IMG/VR virus record: IMGVR_UViG_3300017757_000156
Span: 1 to 24,058 of that record
Strand: one strand, 5' to 3'
Length of the DNA: 24,058 bases
Origin: a virus
In this document: positions 18,000-24,058 of the stretch, piece by piece
Numbering within the stretch: position 1 is the stretch's first letter
How the letters are laid out: each line of letters opens with the position of its first letter
Position numbers and translations under genes: made by a program
The notes under the pieces: generated by a model
What the model was told of the DNA's origin: nothing
Seen by the model: only the letters and a program-made list of their open reading frames with translations
Database searches by the model: none

Positions 18000-20288
18000 G
18001 TCATCGTAGTCATTACCAGCACTTGCAGCTGCTTTTCTATTAATTGCTTGTGGGTCTTCCATTCTAGAATACCCTGAGACATTAGTTTGTGAAACATTTT
18101 GGAAGACATTACTCTTAGGGTCTGTATTTCCATACATCTTGTATTCTTCCACTTGAGCTTCTTGTCTTTGTTTCTGTAATTCAAATCTACCCTTTTCAAG
18201 TTCCGATGAAGCCATGTCTTGACCTGCTGTGGTCGTGTCTTGCATTCCACTTAACTCAGTTCTGGCGACATCCTCACTACGGTAGATATCCTCGTCTGCA
18301 TAAGCACCACGGTCAGAGAATTGAGTAAGACCTCTTTGTTTTGCAAGTTCAAGAGTATCGAGTAGACCCATTTTTGCAAACTCACCACCCTCAGCCATGA
18401 GAGATTTTGCAGCGTCAATTTCTGTAGTATTGAATCCCATTGTGATTGCAACTTCTTCATCAGAGATTTCTTTTGCAGGCACATAGTCTTCTCTTCCTTT
18501 AAGACTACCTTGCATTGCACCAACTTCATTTGAGAGTTCATTAGCTTCACCTTGGAGTCTTTCTGTAGAAGTATATGCATATGCATCACCACCAACCATG
18601 TTACCTTCTTTATCACGAAGGATACCAAGGTCAGCTTGTTCTTGCATGGTTTCATACTTTTCTTCGTTTGCAAAGGCCTGTGCCTTCATTTGTGCTTCTC
18701 TTTCGACTAATGCATCTCTTTCACCAGCCTGCATGTCCATGAGGAATTGTCGTTTTGCATCACCTTCTAGAATAACACCATTATGTCTAATCGTAGAGTT
18801 CTCCATGTCTCTTTCGATTTGTGCATCTAGATTTTCTCTCTTCTTCTCAATCCTTTTTTGTTCAGCATCAGCAGCTTCTGAATCTGCTTGCTTCTCAAGG
18901 AAAATATATTCATTACGAGCATCGAGTGCATCTTGTTTACCTTTCAGTTCTTCCTGTTTTGCTTTCCTCTCGTCAAGAAGTGCCTGAGTATCCATCTCAT
19001 CAAATTGTGCTTGTTGATCTAGTTTCTCAAAGTGTAGCTTTTGTCTCTTTTGAATCATCCTCATTTTTTGCATCTGAGATGCGTTTTGGAATTCTTCATC
19101 TCCACGAAGTTCTTGCATAGCCATTTGAGTTGCTTTTTCTTCATTCTCTTTCTTCTTAGCTTTTCTTTTCTTAATACCTTCGAGTTCTTTTTCTTCCTCA
19201 TCGGAAGTAAGACCTAAGAATGATTTGATCTTTAATATCTTTTCTCGAATGAAGTCAGATATGTTTTGCCAGATTTTACTAAAGAACCCAGTAATGTTAC
19301 CAACTATATCTGATACCTTCTGTTTCATTGCAGTAAATTTTGCAAAGATGTAGTCTTTGTTCTCTTGGAATTTCCTATAGATAAACATCCCTGCCATAAC
19401 TATGGCTGCAACACCTAAACCTATTAAGAGTGCAATACCAATTATTGGGGCTGCAGCTGCAATCATACCCGCTGCAGCAACTGCCATTGATATACCTGAT
19501 GCAATCAGTCCACCAATAAACAATAGTGCTTGGAATGCCATTCCTATAGATGCAACAACAAGTTGTGCAGTTATTCTAAGGAATGCAACTGATATGTTTA
19601 AAAGTCCTCTAAGAATAAATGTAGTTGCTGATGCAAGGAATTGTAATGCAGCTTTACCTAAGAAGATACCTTGTTGTAATAGATAACCACTTAGTTTTTT
19701 AAGACCACCACCTAAGGCAGTCATACCTTTCATAAAGAGTTCTTTACCTTTACCTAGTAGATCGATCTCTTTACCAAAGAATCCTGATACCTTCTTAACT
19801 GCATCATTCAATAAAGTGAAAGGTGCAGTTGCAATTGTCCAACCAGCTTTAATCTTATCGGTTGCATCTTTAACAACCTTGTTTAGATCAAACCCAGTTA
19901 ATTCGTTTAGTGCATCACCTATGTTTTTAAATGATTTACTAAACTGTATATCAGGAATATTTTCACCGATTTTACCCCATAGTTTATCGCCGTCTTTTAA
20001 TGCAGACATGGATAAACCGTTTGCAAAATCATTCCATGCAGTAAGACCTCCAGCCATCATCTTGTCTTGGAACTTACCTAAACCTTTATCAAGTAACTTT
20101 CCTCTTACACGGATATTCTTATCCGTTGAGTCTAATGCACCATCTAGTTTCTTTGCAGATTCAGACATAGAACTACCAAACTCACCTGCGATTTTGGCTG
20201 TCTCTTGCTTGAAACCTTCAAATTCCTTTGCGGTCTCTCCTAAAGATTTTTTAAGTTTATCAACTACTGGTTGAAGGGTATCGGCCAT
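17988..20288 (-). CDS. tail tape-measure protein (gp29-like)
   Basis: The 766-residue product is the largest protein here. Residues 1-60 are a charged helix, residues about 200-305 are a long hydrophobic stretch with alanine- and glycine-rich segments (AAAGMIAAAAPIIGIALLIG), and about 340-560 is a charged coiled coil. The rest is a low-complexity C-terminal part. The mix of helical coil with a central membrane-active region is the hallmark of tape measures, which set tail length and may help DNA cross the host membrane. T4 gp29 has 590 residues. It follows the hub and tube-fold genes in the same strand. Its end overlaps the opposite gene by 12 bases, with no terminator visible between. Confidence 0.8.
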   Translation of the reverse strand: MADTLQPVVDKLKKSLGETAKEFEGFKQETAKIAGEFGSSMSESAKKLDGALDSTDKNIRVRGKLLDKGLGKFQDKMMAGGLTAWNDFANGLSMSALKDGDKLWGKIGENIPDIQFSKSFKNIGDALNELTGFDLNKVVKDATDKIKAGWTIATAPFTLLNDAVKKVSGFFGKEIDLLGKGKELFMKGMTALGGGLKKLSGYLLQQGIFLGKAALQFLASATTFILRGLLNISVAFLRITAQLVVASIGMAFQALLFIGGLIASGISMAVAAAGMIAAAAPIIGIALLIGLGVAAIVMAGMFIYRKFQENKDYIFAKFTAMKQKVSDIVGNITGFFSKIWQNISDFIREKILKIKSFLGLTSDEEEKELEGIKKRKAKKKENEEKATQMAMQELRGDEEFQNASQMQKMRMIQKRQKLHFEKLDQQAQFDEMDTQALLDERKAKQEELKGKQDALDARNEYIFLEKQADSEAADAEQKRIEKKRENLDAQIERDMENSTIRHNGVILEGDAKRQFLMDMQAGERDALVEREAQMKAQAFANEEKYETMQEQADLGILRDKEGNMVGGDAYAYTSTERLQGEANELSNEVGAMQGSLKGREDYVPAKEISDEEVAITMGFNTTEIDAAKSLMAEGGEFAKMGLLDTLELAKQRGLTQFSDRGAYADEDIYRSEDVARTELSGMQDTTTAGQDMASSELEKGRFELQKQRQEAQVEEYKMYGNTDPKSNVFQNVSQTNVSGYSRMEDPQAINRKAAASAGNDYDDLGF

Positions 20289-20294
20289 TTAATA

Positions 20295-20489
20295 TTACTC
20301 AGTTAAAAGTTGGGCTTCTACTTTGTCGATCTCTTCTTGCCAAAGTTTTACAGCTTTGTCATAAGATTCCTTTGCAGACTCGTATTGAAAATCTTCCAGT
20401 TCGTCCTTGTTAGGTTCTACTGGAGGATTGTCTTTGAGTGCAACGAGGTGATCTGCATCAACATGATCGTCTCTAATTTCTTCTGCCAT
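20295..20489 (-). CDS. small acidic protein between membrane protein and tape measure
   Basis: The 64-residue product is acidic and helical (MAEEIRDDHVDADHLVALKD; FQYESAKESYDKAVKLWQEE). A TAGGAG site lies just before the ATG. No family is recognised. The position directly before the tape measure is where tail assembly chaperones often lie, so a chaperone-like or virion role is a reasonable guess. Confidence 0.6.
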   Translation of the reverse strand: MAEEIRDDHVDADHLVALKDNPPVEPNKDELEDFQYESAKESYDKAVKLWQEEIDKVEAQLLTE

Positions 20490-20498
20490 TTGTTACTC

Positions 20499-20876
20499 CT
20501 ATTTTTCGTTGTTTGTTGAATGTTCTTTTGCAGCGGAATTGACATATAGTCCAAACCAAGCTGCTCCAGCACCAACTAGAATTGATATCAATCCTGATTG
20601 TTCCATGGATGGTTCAGGTAAATCTAAGAACCACATTACTACCCAATAAATTAAGAATATGTAAACACTTAAAAATGCTCTTGGCCATATTCTCCATGCA
20701 TCCACTGCTCTCGCAAGGTGAATCCATTTTTGCCATGGGTTAACTGTATCATTCGCTTTAAGATCACGAATCTCATCCTTAAGAGCACCATTCTCTTGAA
20801 TCATCTCCATGAACTTGGATAAGTCCATTTCGACTTCGTTTCGAGACATGTCTCCACTGAATCTTTCGTCTGCCAT
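20499..20876 (-). CDS. two-helix membrane protein, possible holin
   Basis: The 125-residue product has an acidic N-terminal coil (about 15-42), then KWIHLARAVDAWRIWPRAFL and two hydrophobic segments: SVYIFLIYWVVMWFL (about 70-84) and GLISILVGAGAAWFGLYVNS (about 96-115). The GAGAAWFGLYVNSA end resembles a motif I recall in holin-like phage proteins. Helix topology and size fit a holin, but location in the baseplate block also allows a structural membrane role. AGGAGA precedes the ATG. Confidence 0.55.
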   Translation of the reverse strand: MADERFSGDMSRNEVEMDLSKFMEMIQENGALKDEIRDLKANDTVNPWQKWIHLARAVDAWRIWPRAFLSVYIFLIYWVVMWFLDLPEPSMEQSGLISILVGAGAAWFGLYVNSAAKEHSTNNEK

Positions 20877-20906
20877 TTTTTATTTCTCCTAATTTAGTCA
20901 TTGGGA

Positions 20907-21110
20907 TTATCGTCTATTCTTGCTTTGATTAGCTCTTTGACGCTCCCGTTCTTTTTCTTCCTCTAAATGTTGAAGTAATAATTTAATGTAGATTTCCCTT
21001 TCCCATGGCATCATATTATCTAATTCCGTTAAGGAATAATTATGATGTTGCATTAACTGAAAGTTTGTTGTGAGATAGTTTAATAAACTATCATGAGAAA
21101 GGGCTATTAA
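20907..21110 (-). CDS. 51: gp51-like baseplate hub frame, reached by -1 frameshift
   Basis: In the -1 frame relative to gp26, the sequence stays open for 67 residues after the T8 tract, ending with TAA at 20907-20909. It reads LIALSHDSLLNYLTTNF, QLMQHHNYSLTELDNMMPWE, REIYIKLLLQHLEEEKERER, a pattern that matches gp51-type hub assembly proteins of marine T4-like phages as I recall them (HHxYSLxELxxMxPWEREIY). The frame has no start codon before it: a TAA lies upstream of the T tract in this frame and the first ATG is only at the QHH region. The conserved LSHDSLLNYL part would then be lost, so a fused gp26-51 product of 300 residues is the likely second product. Confidence 0.65.
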   Translation of the reverse strand, partial: LIALSHDSLLNYLTTNFQLMQHHNYSLTELDNMMPWEREIYIKLLLQHLEEEKERERQRANQSKNRR

Positions 21111-21116
21111 AAAAAA
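21074..21116 (-). promoter_or_regulatory. programmed -1 frameshift site with stem-loop
   Basis: On the minus strand the end of gp26 reads GGT TTT TTT TAA. The T-TTT-TTT heptamer (within T8 at 21109-21116 on the plus strand as A8) fits the X-XXY-YYZ slippage rule and lies directly before the stop. Seventeen bases on, a perfect 8-bp stem with a 3-base loop (GATAGTTT, AAT or ATT, AAACTATC, 21074-21092) may stall the ribosome. The tract could also slip during transcription. Confidence 0.6.
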
Positions 21117-21808
21117 CCCTGTATACCAGTAATCTTCTTACTGATTTCTTTCCCACATGTTCCACACTCAGTGTCTACATCTTTTTCAAGTCGCGGTATT
21201 GAATTGAAAAATTCTGCAAGGTCTTCTAATTGTTGAACAGATAAGTTGTCTACAAACTCCTCTAGTTCTGCAGTAGGTGAATCATTCACTGAATAAATCT
21301 CCGTACTATCAAAAATATTAACCATGCATAGTTTTAACATCTCAATAGAAGAGGTAGCTTCATCCATCCCTTGTAACTGTTCTACAATAGCAACAGTTGG
21401 ATATTTTAACTCCACTCCAATTTCATCATTTATCATAATCTTGTTATTGGGGGTATCACCCACAACTCCAACATTATCTAAATCTATTGTACATTCCCCA
21501 TGACCATCACAGTCAGGATTATGACATGTTAAATTGACCGTTGTTGTTTCACCTACAGATTTAACTCTTATCTTTAGGAATAAGTATTCCATATCGATAG
21601 TAGATAACAACTTTGCTTTGATCTTATTAAAAGTACATGCTTCAATAAGGTCTTGCACAGCCCTAAACATTGCTTTTTCGTTCTCTTCTTGTTGAGCAAG
21701 CATTAAAACTTTTTGCTCTTTAACTAGAAAAGGACGAAATTCAATTTCTTTTCCGTCACTAGGAAGTACACATGTGTACTTCGGTGCCGATTGCTTTGGT
21801 AAAGCCAT
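21107..21808 (-). CDS. 26: gp26-like baseplate hub assembly protein
   Basis: The 233-residue product matches the T4 gp26 (208 residues) baseplate family: LPSDGKEIEFRPFLVKEQKV near 15-34, IDMEYLFLKIRVKSVGE at 71-87 and a cysteine-rich part (C95, C100, C106 in TCHNPDCDGHGEC, and C215/C218 in CGTCGK) that may bind zinc. Gp26 acts in assembling the central hub of the baseplate. A GAGGAT site lies before the ATG, partly inside a small hairpin. The stop follows a T8 tract and a gp51-like frame continues beyond it. Confidence 0.8.
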   Translation of the reverse strand: MALPKQSAPKYTCVLPSDGKEIEFRPFLVKEQKVLMLAQQEENEKAMFRAVQDLIEACTFNKIKAKLLSTIDMEYLFLKIRVKSVGETTTVNLTCHNPDCDGHGECTIDLDNVGVVGDTPNNKIMINDEIGVELKYPTVAIVEQLQGMDEATSSIEMLKLCMVNIFDSTEIYSVNDSPTAELEEFVDNLSVQQLEDLAEFFNSIPRLEKDVDTECGTCGKEISKKITGIQGFF

Positions 21809-21831
21809 AATGTATCCTCAATTTGAGGTGA

Positions 21832-22668
21832 TTAACCACCACCTCTTCTTTCATTGGTTATATATTTCGAATTGACTCCTAGGTCTCTCGAAATGTTAGA
21901 ACCTCTAGTGATTGCAGTATCAAAACTTCCAAGTTTTCTACCTAGGTCACCAGCCTTTTTATTAAATCTTCCTGCTACCTTGAGTCCTTCAAGGATTGCA
22001 TCAAAAACTCTTCTACCTTTATTTAGACCACTCAATTCGAAGTTTCCTTGTTGAGGTTGGTTAAATGTTCCAACATCACCCATAGGTTGATACTCCGAAG
22101 ACCAATGTCTATAATTTAAAGTAAATCCAAATTCTAAAATCTGATCTGTACTGTCCATACTCAACTCTTGAGCATCTAAAGAAGATGGATAACATTCATG
22201 CAATGTGTATATCATTGCAGATGTGCCGTCTTTTCTTAATACATGTATACGAACTGAACACGGTTGTGCATAGTCACTATAAAAACTGAATACTTGTCCC
22301 TCGATTGCACCACCTTCATTTTGTAGTGCAGTCCTTGTTGATACATCTGCCGAGTGAACCATTCTCAACCATTCTTCTATAATCATTCTATCCATGAAGT
22401 TTGCATCACAGATAAAACTAAAATCTACAGACTCACCATAATCGACAGTCCCGTCAGGCATATATCTATGACGATAATGTTGAGCTGTTCCTACGGACTT
22501 GCCTGGCAATGTTGCAGAGGTGCATAAGATACTAAGGTTCTCTCTTACATTAACTGCTGAAAAAGCAGGTGGTAATGTTAAGAACTCTACAACAAACTTA
22601 TTTGGTTGTAAGGGTTGACCTATTTGAGACTTGAGTAAGTCTATTCCTTCTTTATGTGATTCTGCCAT
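21832..22668 (-). CDS. tail-tube-fold baseplate protein (gp54/gp48-like)
   Basis: The 278-residue product has the tail-tube plan: NKFVVEFLTLPPAF at the start, LSILCTSATLPGKSVGT, then GTVDYGESVDFSFICDANF and MIIEEWLRMVHS. Further on are VRIHVLRKDGTSAMIYTLHE and SSLDAQELSMDSTDQILEFG. These match the T4 gp54 run of strand, W-helix and ELSYDGDNQITTFDVTF-like segment, with which gp54 starts tail-tube growth on the baseplate. A low-complexity glycine- and asparagine-rich end follows. Gp48 or another tube-related protein is the alternative. It starts on the stop of the upstream gene (TAATG) and lies before gp26. Confidence 0.72.
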   Translation of the reverse strand: MAESHKEGIDLLKSQIGQPLQPNKFVVEFLTLPPAFSAVNVRENLSILCTSATLPGKSVGTAQHYRHRYMPDGTVDYGESVDFSFICDANFMDRMIIEEWLRMVHSADVSTRTALQNEGGAIEGQVFSFYSDYAQPCSVRIHVLRKDGTSAMIYTLHECYPSSLDAQELSMDSTDQILEFGFTLNYRHWSSEYQPMGDVGTFNQPQQGNFELSGLNKGRRVFDAILEGLKVAGRFNKKAGDLGRKLGSFDTAITRGSNISRDLGVNSKYITNERRGGG

Positions 22669-23252
22669 TAAATTATCTTCCTAATACTATCTCTATAAAT
22701 TGAATTTGCATTATAGGTTGTTCCCTTAGTTACAAATTTTTGACTTGGTAACATAACAACCAAGTCCATATGTTCAGGTTGTACTTCTACAATCCTACTG
22801 TTTAGATAACCATATTGATATTGTTTTATACATGGTTTTGCCCATCTAAGTCTACTAACACTTTTTACAGCTGGGTATCTAATGTTAAATGCATAGTCAC
22901 CGTCATAGTCAGTAAAGAAATCATACATCCCATCCATGAGAAGAGCTCTATATCTAGGTGCAATGTAATGTAAATTTAAACCTAAGAACCCAGTTGGATA
23001 TCTTCTGACGCAGATTGTAAGAGGGAATGTATCATAATACTCTAATTTGTCATGTCCCTTTGCATGGTACATGAACATATACATCTTCCCTAATTCAAAT
23101 CTTTGAACAAAATTTTGACCTTCTTTCAGGAACTTTTCAGGAGACCTTCTTATGTCTCTCACATTTCCCTGAAACCATTGTAGTGAATCATAGGTTAGAT
23201 TCTCTATCTGTTCGGGTCGTTTCTCTACGATATCTGAAAATAGACTTGCCAT
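22668..23252 (-). CDS. conserved T4-like phage protein, possibly gp2-like DNA end protector
   Basis: The 194-residue product has QRFELGKMYMFMYHAKGHDK, then LEYYDTFPLTICVRRYPTG and FLGLNLHYIAPRYRALLMDG. The block G-x-MYMF-Y...LPYYD-x-FPL...GFxGLNLHY is conserved in a family of T4-like phage proteins that I recall as DNA end protector (gp2) or an uncharacterised structural protein. I cannot tell which. The C-terminal part is strand rich (RIVEVQPEHMDLVVMLPSQK). The gene ends where the tube-fold gene starts (TAATG), so it belongs to the virion assembly operon. Confidence 0.5.
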   Translation of the reverse strand: MASLFSDIVEKRPEQIENLTYDSLQWFQGNVRDIRRSPEKFLKEGQNFVQRFELGKMYMFMYHAKGHDKLEYYDTFPLTICVRRYPTGFLGLNLHYIAPRYRALLMDGMYDFFTDYDGDYAFNIRYPAVKSVSRLRWAKPCIKQYQYGYLNSRIVEVQPEHMDLVVMLPSQKFVTKGTTYNANSIYRDSIRKII

Positions 23253-23258
23253 TGTCTA

Positions 23259-24058
23259 TTATTTATGATAATTGTTATATAAAACGAAGTTTTCTTTTTC
23301 TAATTTCTCACCTTCTTGAGGCATTGCCATAATATGTTTTAAATCTTCTACCCTGAGATGACCTTCAATGCCTACACCACCACCATATGATCTCATTTCA
23401 AACAAAGGTTTTAGGATTTCATCACATGTTCCATTTAAGGAAATCCTCACTCCTCTACAAGCATCTACCGAGTCAGTTACTACTTTATAGAGATCATTTC
23501 GTTCTTCACCTACATGCATTTCTAGTTTGTCTTTGAATTTAACTGCAAATAAAGCCTTATCATTATGGTGACTATACAATTGAAACCATTCATCGAAATC
23601 TATTTGAGGTTGTGGTAATCTATCTGCAACATCCCACACTACAAACTCCTCGTTGCAATCAGTGTATTCTATAGCATGAACACGGAACTGGCCTGGATGT
23701 GCAAACCATTTACCTCTTTCTTTTAACGATGCTTGAGGAACAGAATACAACCCCTCATTTTCTATAATACGAACTAACCACTGAATCTTACATGCATGAA
23801 AGAACATATTGTTCTGAGTGTCCATCATCCATTCACTCCATTTTTTGTGATCTGTTTTTTTCCATGCAAGATCATCTTTGAATTGCATCATGGATTGATT
23901 TGAGTTGGGTGCTTTATGTAACCATGCAGCTCCGTATGCTGTTAGAGTATCTACGGGTTCACCTTTAAAGATTACTTCATAAGTACCTTCTGTTTTAGTA
24001 ATACCAGCTTCCTTTGCTTCATTAAAAGAAACGATCTTAGGTTTACTAACCTTACTAA
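23259..24058 (-). CDS. unknown protein, 5' end outside the window
   Basis: The frame is open from the right edge to TAA at 23259-23261, giving at least 265 residues. An ATG at 23891 could start a 210-residue version, but the frame continues upstream with clear protein-like sequence (FNEAKEAGITKTEGTYEVIF, then KGEPVDTLTAYGAAWLHKAP), so the true start lies beyond the window. The body includes QFRVHAIEYTDCNEEFVVWD, WFQLYSHHNDKALFAVKFKD and a GGGVGIEGHLRVEDL segment. I do not recognise the family. It precedes the virion-protein genes in the minus-strand block. Confidence 0.6.
   Translation of the reverse strand, partial: SKVSKPKIVSFNEAKEAGITKTEGTYEVIFKGEPVDTLTAYGAAWLHKAPNSNQSMMQFKDDLAWKKTDHKKWSEWMMDTQNNMFFHACKIQWLVRIIENEGLYSVPQASLKERGKWFAHPGQFRVHAIEYTDCNEEFVVWDVADRLPQPQIDFDEWFQLYSHHNDKALFAVKFKDKLEMHVGEERNDLYKVVTDSVDACRGVRISLNGTCDEILKPLFEMRSYGGGVGIEGHLRVEDLKHIMAMPQEGEKLEKENFVLYNNYHK

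Noticed and set aside
18598-20274. Several long plus-strand open frames opposite the tape-measure gene
   Set aside because: They are low-complexity serine- or alanine-rich mirror images of the minus-strand gene, which has clear tail-protein features over its full length.
23260-23266. ATAAATA late-promoter-like motif on the minus strand
   Set aside because: It is formed by the last codons and stop of the upstream gene (H-K-stop), and initiation would fall on the next ATG, leaving no leader.
1-24058. CRISPR array, insertion sequence or attachment site
   Set aside because: No regularly spaced repeats, transposase motifs or tRNA-linked repeats were seen on either strand.

Overview
The window is a piece of an AT-rich, tightly packed genome of a T4-like tailed phage (contractile-tail myovirus type), most likely from a marine host. 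The diagnostic genes are a T4-type replication/late-transcription block (RNase H; then gp33-like coactivator, gp59 helicase loader and gp32 ssDNA-binding protein in the T4 order 33-59-32) and a baseplate/tail block on the opposite strand (gp26-like hub protein, gp54/tail-tube-fold protein, tape measure). Phage-borne bS21, an IscA/HesB-like protein, a carbamoyltransferase and a RimK-like ATP-grasp ligase are typical of T4-like phages of marine bacteria such as SAR11 and cyanobacteria. Low GC and the bS21 favour a SAR11-like host, but that is inference.

Layout. (1) 1-9997, plus strand: two small membrane proteins; a carbamoyltransferase split into two coupled genes; IscA-like protein; PD-(D/E)XK nuclease; RimK-like ligase fused to a retropepsin-like protease domain; an unknown protein; RNase H; an AT-hook-like protein; a long acidic coiled-coil protein; then an unknown protein, a radical SAM enzyme and an SDR-fold protein in overlapping frames. 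(2) 10000-12440, plus strand: short early-type genes driven by sigma70-like promoters that share a conserved 18-bp spacer, a candidate stand-alone small RNA, and a secreted SleB-type cell wall hydrolase. (3) 12442-17290: small conserved phage genes, a Cas4/RecB-like nuclease, gp33, a small beta-rich protein, gp59, a GNGPS-motif protein and gp32. (4) 17291-17999: a GC-richer structured RNA leader, then bS21, a TTG-started Bfd-like [2Fe-2S] protein and a small conserved protein, all coupled. (5) 17988-24058, minus strand: an unknown gene cut by the window edge, a conserved protein perhaps related to gp2, a tail-tube-fold baseplate protein, gp26 with a probable -1 frameshift into a gp51-like frame, a two-helix membrane protein, a small acidic protein and the tape measure. 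The two strands converge with overlapping stop codons near 17990.

The genes suggest several joint jobs: DNA replication and late transcription through the sliding clamp (RNase H, gp59, gp32, gp33 with a clear clamp-binding motif), takeover of the host ribosome (bS21, possibly RimK-like tailing of a ribosomal protein), Fe-S cluster supply (IscA-like, Bfd-like, radical SAM enzyme), a small-molecule or DNA modification (carbamoyltransferase), and virion assembly and lysis. The most promising undescribed items are the gp26/gp51 frameshift signal, the structured leader in front of bS21, the small RNA at 10347-10447, and the hidden Bfd-like gene.
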